Of a stretch of 64,000 nucleotides of DNA, positions 8,301 through 17,177 are shown piece by piece (the stretch's first letter is position 1; the number at the start of each line of letters is the position of its first letter). The DNA comes from Streptomyces coelicoflavus (GTDB lineage Bacteria > Actinomycetota > Actinomycetes > Streptomycetales > Streptomycetaceae). A program made the translations under genes and the position numbers. Where the stretch lies: positions 62,001 through 126,000 of the forward strand of contig NZ_BEWB01000014.1 in assembly GCF_003112555.1 (NCBI RefSeq), read 5' to 3'. The notes beneath the pieces were generated by a model. It saw only the letters and a program-made list of their open reading frames with translations. It was not told the origin of the DNA and did not search any database.

Positions 8301-9482
8301 TCAGAAGGCGTACCGGATCCGCAGCCAGGGCGCGTGCGCGGCGACCAGCGCACGGAGCCGGGCGACCGCCTCTGCCTTGGCGCCCACGCGGTAGCGCACG
8401 TTCAGCGCGCCGTTCTCGGAGCGTTTGGTCTCCTGGACCTCCGGCCGCCACAGCACCTCCTCGGCCCGCGGATGCCAGCCCAGGTTGACCTCGTGCAGGT
8501 CCCGGTTGTGCGTCAGCATGATCACCTCGGCGGCGGCCTGCTCCTTGACCCGCTCCGGCAGGACGTCGTCGAGATGCCGCAGCAACTCCGCCCAGGCCGC
8601 CTCCCAGCCCGGCCGCACCACCACGGGGGAGAGGTTGAAGTGCACCTCGTAGCCCGCGTCCAGGAAGTCGGCGGCCGCGGTGATCCGCTCGGCGACGGGG
8701 GAGGTGCGCACGTCCAGCAGCCGGGAGTCCTCCGGCGGCATCAGGGAGAAGCGGATCCGGGTCCGGCCGCGCGGGTCCAGGGCCAGCAGGTCGGGGTTGA
8801 CGAACTTGGTCGCGAAGGACGCCTTCGCCGTCGGCCACTGCCGGAAGGCGTGCACCAGGTCCGCGGTGTTGTCGCAGATCAGGGCGTCCACCGAGCAGTC
8901 GCCGTTCTCCCCGACGTCGTAGACCCACGCCTCGGGGTCGCACTGGTTCGGCTCGCTCTTGGGCCCCTGCCGGGCGATGTGCCGGCCGAGGTGGGCGATG
9001 ATCCGGTCGACGTTGGTGAAGACCGTGACGGGATTGGCGTAGCCCTTGCGGCGCGGTACGTAGCAGTAGGCGCAGGCCATCGCGCAGCCGTTGGAGCCGC
9101 CCGGCGCGATCCAGTCCGCGGAGCGGCCGTTGGGGCGGGTGGTCAGCGTCTTGCGCTCGCCCAGGACGAGCGTCTCGCCCTTGACGCGCACCCAGCGCTC
9201 GACGTTGCCCTCGTTGCCGTGGAGGCCGGGGATGCCCCAGTGGGAGTCCACCTCGACGACGCGGGCGTCGGGGAACCGGGCGAGGACCTGCCGGCCCCGG
9301 GGGGAGGCGGCCGCCGTCGGCTCGGCGTAAATCTCCCGTACCGGCAGCAGCCGGCGGGCGGCGGCGGAGTCCCGGAAGAGCGGTCCGGCGGCGGGAGCGG
9401 CGGCCGGCGGACCGGCTGGCAGGGCGTCGAGACCGAACAGGGCGTCGGAGCCGTCGTCCGACGCGGGGGACGGGTCGTGCAT
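8301..9482 (-). CDS. spore photoproduct lyase-family radical SAM protein
   Basis: 393 residues. The radical-SAM cluster motif is CAMACAYC (CxxxCxxC, residues about 133-140), the spacing used by AdoMet radical enzymes. The flanking text DSHWGIPGL, RSADWIAPGGSNGC and the later VHFNLSPVVVRPGW resemble the actinobacterial spore-photoproduct-lyase-like family. Bacillus SplB repairs the thymine dimer of UV-irradiated spores; whether this homologue does so in aerial spores is untested. Start at ATG 9482, with GGAG 5 bases upstream; an upstream extension to 9611 would be Pro/Arg-rich and is not supported. The gene is monocistronic and lies outside the iron boxes. Confidence 0.75.
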   Translation of the reverse strand: MHDPSPASDDGSDALFGLDALPAGPPAAAPAAGPLFRDSAAARRLLPVREIYAEPTAAASPRGRQVLARFPDARVVEVDSHWGIPGLHGNEGNVERWVRVKGETLVLGERKTLTTRPNGRSADWIAPGGSNGCAMACAYCYVPRRKGYANPVTVFTNVDRIIAHLGRHIARQGPKSEPNQCDPEAWVYDVGENGDCSVDALICDNTADLVHAFRQWPTAKASFATKFVNPDLLALDPRGRTRIRFSLMPPEDSRLLDVRTSPVAERITAAADFLDAGYEVHFNLSPVVVRPGWEAAWAELLRHLDDVLPERVKEQAAAEVIMLTHNRDLHEVNLGWHPRAEEVLWRPEVQETKRSENGALNVRYRVGAKAEAVARLRALVAAHAPWLRIRYAF

Positions 9483-9646
9483 GAGGGCTCCGGGACGAGG
9501 TGAGGGGTGACCGGGCGGCCCGGCCGCGGTCGGGTCCCTCCACTGTACGAAGCGCACGGCACCTTCCGTCGTGTCGCGCGGCCCTTCGGGGGCATACGCG
9601 AGACACGGCACCGCCCCGGTGCCGCCGATCCGAAGGGATGTGCACC

Positions 9647-9823
9647 GTGCTCGCCATCGTCGCGGCTGTTCTGTTCCTCCTCGCCTGGCTGATCAACGCG
9701 GCGGAGGTGTCGACCAACGACGTCTTCACCTCCACCAACGTCATGCTCGTCGGCCTCGCCCTGCTGGCCCTGCACGCAGCCGGGATCGGCGGCGGCCGGG
9801 CGACGCGCGGACGCCGCCGCTGA
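9647..9823 (+). CDS. small two-helix membrane protein
   Basis: 58 residues with two hydrophobic helices (LAIVAAVLFLLAWLINA and VMLVGLALLALHAAGI) joined by a polar STNDVFTS turn, ending in an RGRRR cytoplasmic tail. GAAGGG lies 9 bases upstream of the GTG at 9647; an ATG at 9638 would sit directly against that site. Similar short hypothetical membrane proteins are common in Streptomyces and have no known function. It stands alone between two minus-strand genes. Confidence 0.6.
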   Translation: MLAIVAAVLFLLAWLINAAEVSTNDVFTSTNVMLVGLALLALHAAGIGGGRATRGRRR

Positions 9824-9863
9824 GGCCGCTCACCGACCGCACCCCGGTCGCCCGGTCACCCGG

Positions 9864-10655
9864 TCAGGGAATGCGCGCCACGCCCGCGTAGATGCCGCTC
9901 TCCTCCGGCGCGGGCCGCTCCAGGCCCTCGCCGGACCACTCGGTGGCCGTCACCAGGCCCGGCGGCACCAGGTCCAGGCCGTCGAAGAACCGGGCGACCT
10001 CCGCCCGGGTGCGGAAGCCGAGGCGGATGCCGCCCTTGGCGTACTGGGCGATCACCTGCTCCGCCAGCTCGGGGAAGAGGTCGATCGCGGCGTGCGACAG
10101 CACCAGGTGGCTCCCGGACGGCAGGGTCTCCACCAGCCCCCGGACGATGCCGTGGGCGTCCTGGTCGTCCGGGACGAAGTGCATCAGGGCGATCAGCGAC
10201 AGCGCGATCGGCCGGTCGAAGTCGAGGATCCCGCGGGCGTGCCGCACGATCTCGTCCGGCTCGCGGACGTCGGCCTGGATGTAGTCCGTGGCCCCCTCCG
10301 GGCTGCTGACCAGCAGCGCCTCCGCGTGCCGCAGCACGATCGGGTCGTTGTCCGCGTAGACGACCCTGGCCCTCGGCACCGTCCGCTGGACGATCTGGTG
10401 CAGGTTGGGCTCGGTCGGGATGCCCGTGCCGATGTCCAGGAACTGGTCGATGCCCCGCCCGGCGAGGTGCGCCACCGCGCGGTTCATGAAGGCGCGGTTC
10501 TGCCGCGCCGCGTCCCGGGCCTCCGGCGGCAGCGTCTCGCCCACCGCCTCGTCGACCGGGTAGTTGTCCTTGCCGCCCAGCAGCCAGTCGTAGACACGCG
10601 CGGGGTGGGCCCGGCCGGTGTCGATGTGGGGAGGCTGGGTGTGGTCCGTCGTCAT
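9864..10655 (-). CDS. DUF574/Methyltransf_19 SAM-dependent methyltransferase
   Basis: 263 residues starting at an ATG preceded by GGAG. It carries the family hallmarks PARVYDWLLGGKDNYPVDEA near the N-terminus, the SAM-binding FLDIGTGIPTEPNLHQ and the acidic loop RVVYADNDPIVLRHAEALL. This family is greatly expanded in Streptomyces; substrates are unknown. A second member is encoded at 45579-46394, with the same motifs. The frame remains open upstream to 11201, but that extension runs antisense through the acetyltransferase gene and is rejected. Confidence 0.85.
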   Translation of the reverse strand: MTTDHTQPPHIDTGRAHPARVYDWLLGGKDNYPVDEAVGETLPPEARDAARQNRAFMNRAVAHLAGRGIDQFLDIGTGIPTEPNLHQIVQRTVPRARVVYADNDPIVLRHAEALLVSSPEGATDYIQADVREPDEIVRHARGILDFDRPIALSLIALMHFVPDDQDAHGIVRGLVETLPSGSHLVLSHAAIDLFPELAEQVIAQYAKGGIRLGFRTRAEVARFFDGLDLVPPGLVTATEWSGEGLERPAPEESGIYAGVARIP

Positions 10656-10768
10656 GGCAGGCTCCGTGGTCCGGGAGGTGACGCTGCGCCGCAGTTTTCG
10701 ATCATCGTACTGCCGTGTCGCCGTGTCATGTGCCGGGCGGACGCCGGAAGTTGCCGTTCGCCCACGGC

Positions 10769-11410
10769 TCACCGGCCGTCCCGGCCCAGCGTGCGCGGCG
10801 GACGGTGGGTCCACGCGCGGTCGGCGTCGGTGATCTCGCGCAGCACCCGGGCCGGGGTGCCGGCGACGACCGTCATCGGCGGCACGTGGGCCGTCACCAC
10901 GCTGCCCGCGCCGACCACCGAACCCCGGCCCACGGTCACCCCGGGCATGATCAGCGCACCGGCCCCGATCCACACGTCGTCCTCGATGCGCACCGGCGCG
11001 GAGAACTGCGTGCCGTCCCTGCGCAGCTCCGGGTGGACGGGATGGCCGGTCGTGCTGACCGTCACGTGCGGGGCGAACATCACCCGGTTCCCGACGAGGA
11101 CCTCGACGTCGTCGACGAGGGTGAGGCCGAAGTTGGCGTACACGTCGTCGCCCAGGTGGGTCCGGCTGCCGTAGGCCACGTGCAGCGGCGGCTCGATCCA
11201 CACGCCCGTGCCCAGGGCGCCGAGCAGCTCCTCCAGGACCGCCCGGCGGCCCTCCTCGTCCCGGGCGGCGGTCCGGTTGTAGGCGTCGGCCAGCTCCTTG
11301 CCGCGCAGCCGCTCCTCCGTCAGGCCCTCCAGCCCCGGCGCGCCGTCCGAGTAGAGCTCCCGGGCCGCCATCCTGCGGCGGACCTCGCGCTCACGGGGGT
11401 CGGTGGTCAT
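10769..11410 (-). CDS. maltose/galactoside O-acetyltransferase family protein
   Basis: 213 residues of a left-handed beta-helix acetyltransferase (LacA/Maa family). The N-terminal maltose-acetyltransferase region (REVRRRMAARELYSDGAPGL) is followed by hexapeptide repeats, including VEVLVGNRVMFAPHVTV, the catalytic-His segment TTGHPVHPELR, and DVWIGAGALIMPGVTVGRGSVVGAGSVV. It would acetylate a sugar hydroxyl using acetyl-CoA. It sits just beyond the terminator of the galactan-degrading locus, so a link to galactoside metabolism is possible but inferred from position only. Confidence 0.85.
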   Translation of the reverse strand: MTTDPREREVRRRMAARELYSDGAPGLEGLTEERLRGKELADAYNRTAARDEEGRRAVLEELLGALGTGVWIEPPLHVAYGSRTHLGDDVYANFGLTLVDDVEVLVGNRVMFAPHVTVSTTGHPVHPELRRDGTQFSAPVRIEDDVWIGAGALIMPGVTVGRGSVVGAGSVVTAHVPPMTVVAGTPARVLREITDADRAWTHRPPRTLGRDGR

Positions 11411-11439
11411 ACGGTCTCCTCGTTCCGTGCCGATGGACC

Positions 11440-11483
11440 GCGGCCCCGTCCGCGCCCGCGTGTGGCCGCGCGGACGGGGCCGC
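11440..11483 (-). terminator. hairpin terminator downstream of the GH30 gene
   Basis: A perfect 15-bp stem (11440-11454 with 11469-11483) with a 14-base loop, just beyond the GH30 stop. There is no U-tract, as is usual in Streptomyces. It separates the glycosidase locus from the acetyltransferase gene. Confidence 0.75.
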
Positions 11484-11496
11484 CGTCAGGGGGAGG

Positions 11497-13536
11497 TCAG
11501 CCGACGGACACGTCCGTCAGCGTCCAGCGCTGGTTGGCGCCGGAGTTGGGCGGCCAGGTCGTGACGGCCGCGCCCGCGTGGGTCGCCTGGCCCCCCACTT
11601 CGAGCAGGCGCCCGGTGGCCGCGTTGACCAGGGTCCAGGTGCCGTCGCCGGTGCTCGACGCGATCCACTCGGCGGCCAGGTCGCGCCCGCCCGTGTCGGG
11701 CTCCGCCACCGGGACGTCGTCCCGTACGGCCAGTCGTGTTCCGTCCCCGGGCCGGGTGAAGACGTAGCGGTCGCGGACGCCGCCGTCCCGGCGCACCGCG
11801 CTCAGCCGCCACTGCTCGGCGCTCGCGTCGGCGCCGGTGCCGAGGACCAGGTTCGTGCCGTCCCCGGCCACGGTGACGGCCTTGCCGCTCTGCACGCCGG
11901 TCAGCGTGTAGGTGTGGCCCTTGCGCAGCTCGGCGGCGTCCTTCGCGACACCCGAGACCCCTTCGATCGAGAAGGAGGTGACGGACTGTGCGGGCACGGT
12001 GAAGGTGGCCGTGCGGTCGCTCACCCGGATCGGCGCCTGCCGCTCCAGCTTGCCGTCGGCGCTGGTCACGACCGGGGTGACGGTGGCCCGGCGGCTCACG
12101 TCACGGAACTTCGACAGGTCGATGGTGACCGTGCGGGCCTCGGCGGTGCGGTTGACGTGGACGAGCGAGGCGCCCTTGCCGTCGCGGGTGACGGCGGCGG
12201 CGCTGGAGGTGTCGTCCGTCTTGATCAGCCGGTCGCCGGGCTTGATGAAGTGGGTGAAGTTGCGGGCGGTGTCGAACTTGGTGTTGGTCCGGATCGGGCA
12301 GGTCTCCAGGGTGTCCCCGGCGGTGCAGTCGAAGGGGAGCTGGATGCTGCCCCAGTTGCCGCCCTTCGCGGACTCGCCGCCCGGCTTCATGTTGTCGTAG
12401 TCCTCGACGGGCTGCCAGAACACCCAGGCGCGGGGCTCCAGTTCACGCAGGTCGTCGACGATCTGCTGGGCGAGGCCGAGGCCCGGCCGCATGTCCTCGA
12501 AGTCCTGGCCGTCGCCCCAGTCGCCGCCCACCTCGCTCATCCACAACGGTTTGTCCGCGGCCTTGGCGAGGTCCCGCACGGTGGTGCGCTGCCCGGTTCC
12601 GTAGGTGTGGACGTTCATCTGTCCGACCAGGGCGCGGTCGGCCTCGGAGTAGGCGCTCCAGTTCTTCGCGAAGGTCCCCGGGTTGGTCTCGTCCATCGCC
12701 GAGACGTCCGCCTCGACTTTCGCCCTCCTCAGCGCCGGGGCGAGGGCCCGGAGCACCTCGCGCTGCAGCCCGGGACCCATGTGGGCCCCTTCCTGCCGGC
12801 CGCCGACGGGTTCGCCGTCCGCGCCGAGCTGCGTACCCCAGTACGGGGTGTTGGGTTCGTTGAACGGGTCGACCGTGTCGACCTTGATGCCCTCGGCCTT
12901 CTCCAGCCGCCTGGTCGCGCCCGCGAGATAGGCGGCGAAGTCGTCGACCGACCCGGGCTTGAGCTGATCGGCGGAGGAGTCGAAGCCGCCGGAGACGTAG
13001 CCGCTGACGGTCATGAACCAGGGCGGGGAGTTGCTGAACGTCTCCCAGTGGTCGATGTCGTCCTTGATGCGCTCGACCCACCAGCGCTGGGTGGCGTCGG
13101 CGTCCTCGTTCCAGTCGGCCGGGTCGTCGGCGTTCCACTAGTTGGTGTTTTCGCGCGTGGTGCCCGCGGGCGCCTGCCACCAGCCCTCGACCGCCCCGCC
13201 GGCCCGCAGGTAGTCCTCGACGTCCGGCGCGTTGCCGCCGCCGATGTTGTACCGGGCGATGTTCAGGCCCAGCCCGTCGTCGCCGAACAGCAGCCGGGCC
13301 AGCTTCTCGCGGATCTCGGGCGGGTAGTCCCCGGTGGCGTTGGCGAACCAGACCAGGCTGGTGCCCCAGCCCTCGAACTCCTCCTGCTGGTACGACGGGT
13401 CCGGCCGCACCGTGACGGAGGCGGCGGCCGCGGCCGGTGCGGCCTGGGCGGGAACGCCGAGCAGGGCGGCCCCGGTGGCCAGGGAGGTGAGAACAGCGGC
13501 CCCGAGGAGGCGTCTGCTGCGGGTACGGCGTGCCAT
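11497..13536 (-). pseudogene. GH30 endo-beta-1,6-galactanase-like glycosidase with in-frame TAG
   Basis: One continuous frame of 679 codons broken by a TAG at 13138-13140. Before it: a signal peptide (MARRTRSRRLLGAAVL...AQA) and the opening of a GH30 barrel (EFEGWGTSLVWFANATGDYP, LGLNIARYNIGGGNAPD). After it, in the same frame: WNADDPADWNED, RWWVERIKDDIDHWETFSNSPPWFM, the acid/base region DPFNEPN and the nucleophile region MSEVGG, then a beta-sandwich and a ricin-type carbohydrate-binding domain (TLTGVQSGKAVTV, GANQRWTLTD). Family knowledge suggests hydrolysis of beta-1,6-galactan side chains of arabinogalactan. The stop removes all catalytic residues from the exported piece; reinitiation at ATG 13014 would give a product without a signal peptide. 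It could be a true nonsense mutation, a base-calling error or readthrough. The rest shows no decay. Confidence 0.8.
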
Positions 13537-13611
13537 CGTGTGCTCCCAACGGAAAGGTGTGGTCGCTGCGGTGGTGGCCCCCTCCGCCCGGTCCGGGGCA
13601 GGAGGGGACGG

Positions 13612-13640
13612 CCCCGGAGCGGGCGCGTGCCGCTCCGGGG
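13612..13640 (-). terminator. hairpin between GH42 and GH30 genes
   Basis: CCCCGGAGCGG and CCGCTCCGGGG form an 11-bp perfect stem with a 7-base loop directly after the GH42 stop. It may end or attenuate the ABC-GH42 transcript, so the GH30 gene could be expressed at a lower level or from its own promoter in 13537-13611. Confidence 0.65.
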
Positions 13641-13656
13641 AGTCGTGGGCGTGGGA

Positions 13657-15702
13657 TCAGCCGGCGGGCGTGCGCAGGACCGCGACCCCCCGGCCCGCCA
13701 GGACGACGGTGCCCTCGTCTCCGGCGGCGCCCACCAGGACCTCCCCGGTGAGCCCGGGGACGGTCACGGTCTCGTCGGTCCGGTTGACCAGGAACAGGAA
13801 GCGTCCGCCGGGGCCGCGGCGCACGGTGGCCTCGACCCGCCCCCGTGCCTCGGCGGTCAGTTCGCTCGTCACCCCGGCCGGCTCGAGCAGCCTCGGCAGC
13901 AGCGCGGCGAGCCCGTCGGCGCCGAGCCCGGTGGAGACGTAGGCGGCCGAACCGCCGCCCGTGCCACGCCGGGTGACCGCGGGGCGGCCCGCCTGGGCAC
14001 CGGTGCGGTAGCGGACGAGGACCTCGGTCTCGGGGGCGGTGACGGTGACGTGGTCGGTCCACAGGCCGCCCGTGGCGCCGTCGTCCAGTTCCACTCGCTG
14101 CCCGGCGGGCAGCGGGCCGAACTCCTCGACGCGGATGCCGAGCAGGTCCCGCAGGGCGCCCGGGTAACCGCCCAGCCAGACATGGTCGTTCTCGTCCACG
14201 ATGCCGGAGAAGTACGTGGTGACCAGGTGCCCGCCCTGCTCGGCGTAGCGCGTGAGGTCCTTGGCCAGCCCGGCCGGGACCAGGTGCAGCACCGGCGCGA
14301 TCAGCACCCGGTGGCGGCTCAGGTCGGCGCCGGTGGTGACGACGTCGGCACGGATGCCCAGGGAGAGCAGCGCGGAGTACCAGTCGAGCGCCTCCTGGTG
14401 GTAGTCGAGCAGCGAGGTGGGGTGCGAGTCCTGCTCACTGGCCCACCGCGACTCCCAGTCGAAGAGGATGCCGACCTCGGCGGGCTCCCGCTCGCTCCCG
14501 GCGACCGGCGCGAGCGCCTTCAGCGTGTCACCGAGCGCGGTGACCGCACGGAACAGGTCGCTGTCCGCACCGGCGTGCGGGACCATCGCCGAGTGGTACT
14601 TCTCGGCGCCGGCCGCCGACTGGCGCCACTGGAAGAAGCACACCGCGTCGGCGCCGTGCGCCACGTGGGTCAGCGAGTCCCGGGCCATGTCGCCCGGCTG
14701 CTTGGCCAGGTTCACGGGCTGCCAGTTGACGGCGCTGGTGGAGTGCTCCATCAGGAACCAGGGGCGGCCGCCCGCGATGCCGCTGGTGAGGTTCGCCGAG
14801 AACGACAGCTCGTCGCGGGCCTGCGGGTGCGGGACGACGTAGTGGTCGTTGGCGACGAAGTCCACCTCGCCGGCCCAGTCCGCGTAGTTCATGCCCTTGG
14901 TGCCGGGCATCACCATGAAGTTGGTGGTGACGGGCACGCCGGGGGTCAGCTCCCGCAGGAGGTCCCGCTCGGCGCGCAGGTGGTCCTTGAGCGCGTCCGA
15001 GGAGAACCGCTTGAAGTCCAGCTGCTGGGTCGGGTTCGGGTGCGAGGCCGCCAGCCGGGGCGGCAGGATCTCCTCCCAGTCTCCGTAGCGCTGCGACCAG
15101 AACGCCGTGCCCCAGGCGTGGTTGAGGGCGTCCGTCGTGCCGTACCGCGCGCGCAGCCAGTCCCGGAAGGCACGGGCCGCGTCGTCCGAGTAGTCGTACA
15201 CGTTGTGGCAGCCCAGCTCGTTGTTGACGTGCCAGGCGACCAGGGCAGGGTGCTCCGCGTAGCGTGTCGCCAGCTTCCGCACCAGGCGCAGGGCGTGCTC
15301 GCGGAAGACGGGCGAGGTCGGGCGCCAGTGCTGGCGCGCTCCCGGCGACAGCGTCTCGCCCCGTTCGGTGACCGGCAGGATCTCCGGGTGCGCCCTCGTC
15401 AGCCAGGGCGGCGGGGAGGCGGTGGCGGTCGCCAGGTCGACGCCGACGGCGTGCTCGTGCAGCAGGTCCATCACCTCGTCGAGCCAGGCGAAGTCCCAGG
15501 TGTCGGGGCCGGGTTGGATGCGGGCCCAGGAGAAGATGCCGAGCGACACGATGTTCACGCCGGCCTCGCGCATCAGCCGTACGTCCTCCTCCCACACCTC
15601 CCGGGGCCACTGCTCGGGGTTGTAGTCGGCGCCGTAGGCGAGACGGGGGGCGGGGGCACCGTCCGCCCCGCGGTGGCTGCGGGAGTGGAGGGTGGAGATC
15701 AT
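13657..15702 (-). CDS. GH42 beta-galactosidase
   Basis: 681 residues. N-terminal barrel: LAYGADYNPEQWPREVWEEDVRLMREAGVN; acid/base Glu in AWHVNNELGCHN; nucleophile Glu in WFLMEHSTSAVNWQ. A trimerisation-type A4 domain (VGILFDWESRWASEQDS) and a C-terminal beta domain follow, all in the usual GH42 order and length. No signal peptide is present, so it acts in the cytoplasm on galacto-oligosaccharides brought in by the ABC importer encoded immediately upstream. Start ATG 15702; 28 bases separate it from the binding-protein stop, consistent with one operon under the LacI regulator. Confidence 0.92.
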   Translation of the reverse strand: MISTLHSRSHRGADGAPAPRLAYGADYNPEQWPREVWEEDVRLMREAGVNIVSLGIFSWARIQPGPDTWDFAWLDEVMDLLHEHAVGVDLATATASPPPWLTRAHPEILPVTERGETLSPGARQHWRPTSPVFREHALRLVRKLATRYAEHPALVAWHVNNELGCHNVYDYSDDAARAFRDWLRARYGTTDALNHAWGTAFWSQRYGDWEEILPPRLAASHPNPTQQLDFKRFSSDALKDHLRAERDLLRELTPGVPVTTNFMVMPGTKGMNYADWAGEVDFVANDHYVVPHPQARDELSFSANLTSGIAGGRPWFLMEHSTSAVNWQPVNLAKQPGDMARDSLTHVAHGADAVCFFQWRQSAAGAEKYHSAMVPHAGADSDLFRAVTALGDTLKALAPVAGSEREPAEVGILFDWESRWASEQDSHPTSLLDYHQEALDWYSALLSLGIRADVVTTGADLSRHRVLIAPVLHLVPAGLAKDLTRYAEQGGHLVTTYFSGIVDENDHVWLGGYPGALRDLLGIRVEEFGPLPAGQRVELDDGATGGLWTDHVTVTAPETEVLVRYRTGAQAGRPAVTRRGTGGGSAAYVSTGLGADGLAALLPRLLEPAGVTSELTAEARGRVEATVRRGPGGRFLFLVNRTDETVTVPGLTGEVLVGAAGDEGTVVLAGRGVAVLRTPAG

Positions 15703-15730
15703 GGCGGTCCTTCCGGTGTGGGGGTGTGCG

Positions 15731-17086
15731 CTACTTCTCGACGGTGAAGCCCTGCTCCTCGCCGTACTCGACCGAGGCCTCCTGCCAGGACTGGAAGCCC
15801 TCGGCGAGCGTGGTGCCGGAGACGTAGGCCTTGCCGACGGTGTCGTTGAAGACCGAGTTCGCGTACACCTGGTAGGGGAGGTAGGACCAGTCGTCGGGGA
15901 CGTTCGCGGCCGACTCGGCGAAGATCTTGTTGGCCTTCTGGCCGCCGAAGTACGGGAACGCGGTGTCCTGGAACTTCGTGGACTGAAGATCCGCGGTGGT
16001 CGCCGGGAAGGCGCCGTTCTCCAGCCGGGTCTGCACGCCGTCCCCGGCGTTCGCGTACTCGACGAAGGCGTACGCCAGTGCCTCGTTCTTGCCGAGCTCC
16101 GGGAGCGCGAGCGCGCTGCCGCCGTTCTCGGCGCTGACCTTGCCGCCCGCGGTCCACTGCGGCATCGGGGCGACGCGCCAGTCGCCGGAGGCCGCCTTCG
16201 CGCCGGACTCCAGGTTGGCGGGCATCCAGGCGCCGGTCGCCAGCGTCGCGATGCTGCCGTCGCCGAGGCCCTTGTACCACTCGTCGGTCCAGGCGGGGAC
16301 GGTGGCGAGCAGCTTCTCGTCGATGAGCTTCTGCCAGGTGTCCGTGAAGGTCTTGGCGCCCTGGTCGGAGAAGTCGATCTTCACCTTGGTGCCGTTCACC
16401 GTGTAGGGGCGCGAACCGGCCTGCCACAGCATGCTGGTGGCGAACCCGGCGTCGCCGTTGTCGGCGGTGATGTAGGCCTTCGGGTCGGCCTTGTGCAGGT
16501 CGCGGGCGGCGTCCAGGTACTCGGCCCAGGTGGTGGGCACCTCGATGCCGTACTTGTCGAAGACCTTCTTGTTGTAGAACAGCGCCATCGGACCGGAGTC
16601 CATCGGCAGCGCGTAGATGCCGTCCGACCCGGCCTTCACCCCGTTCCACGGACCGGGGGAGAACTTCGCGGAGAGCTTGTCGGCGCCGAAGGACTTGAGG
16701 TCGGCGAGCTGCTCGGTCAGGGCGAACTGGCCCATCGCGTAGTACTCGACCTGGGCGACGTCCGGGACGCCCTTCTTCGCCGAGATCGCGTTCTGCAGCG
16801 CCGTGTACTGGTCCTTGTTGGTCCCGGCGTTGACGAGGTTCACCTTGACGCCCGGGTGTGCCTTCTCGAAGTCGGTGGCGACCTGCTTGAGCGTGGGCTC
16901 CCAGGCCCAGACCGTTATGGTGCCGCCCTCCTTCAGGGCCGCCTGGACGTCCGCCTCGGAGACGGCCTTCCCGCTCGAGCCCCCGTCGTCGGAGCCGCCG
17001 CAGGCGGTCGCTCCCAGGGCGAGGGCGCAGACGAGGGCCGTGCCGCGCAGGAGGCGGCGCGCGTGCTGGGGCAGGTGTGTGGGCAT
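15731..17086 (-). CDS. sugar ABC transporter substrate-binding lipoprotein
   Basis: 451 residues. The signal LVCALALGATACGGSDDGG contains lipobox ATAC. The mature part is a family 1 extracellular sugar-binding fold (GGTITVWAWEPTLKQVATDFEKAHPGVKVNLV, then VAQVEYYAMGQFALTEQLADL, and GDGSIATLATGAWMP). It would bind galacto-oligosaccharides outside the membrane and deliver them to the two adjacent permeases. No ATPase gene is present; Streptomyces importers of this class commonly share the MsiK ATPase encoded elsewhere. Confidence 0.9.
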   Translation of the reverse strand: MPTHLPQHARRLLRGTALVCALALGATACGGSDDGGSSGKAVSEADVQAALKEGGTITVWAWEPTLKQVATDFEKAHPGVKVNLVNAGTNKDQYTALQNAISAKKGVPDVAQVEYYAMGQFALTEQLADLKSFGADKLSAKFSPGPWNGVKAGSDGIYALPMDSGPMALFYNKKVFDKYGIEVPTTWAEYLDAARDLHKADPKAYITADNGDAGFATSMLWQAGSRPYTVNGTKVKIDFSDQGAKTFTDTWQKLIDEKLLATVPAWTDEWYKGLGDGSIATLATGAWMPANLESGAKAASGDWRVAPMPQWTAGGKVSAENGGSALALPELGKNEALAYAFVEYANAGDGVQTRLENGAFPATTADLQSTKFQDTAFPYFGGQKANKIFAESAANVPDDWSYLPYQVYANSVFNDTVGKAYVSGTTLAEGFQSWQEASVEYGEEQGFTVEK

Positions 17087-17177
17087 GGGTGTGCTTCCAC
17101 TTCTTCGTGGCCGGAACCGGCACCGGTCGAGGGCTGTCGGGGCTGTCGGGGAGGGGAGGGAACGGGGGAGGGGAGGA

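Noticed and set aside
13138..13140. TAG read as pyrrolysine or other recoding
   Set aside because: No pyl-type gene or recoding element is visible in the window, and Streptomyces uses TAG as a stop; nonsense mutation or sequencing error is simpler.
11578..15747. 1389-codon open frame on the plus strand
   Set aside because: It is antisense to the GH30, GH42 and binding-protein genes; high GC keeps the frame free of stops. No family motifs are encoded.
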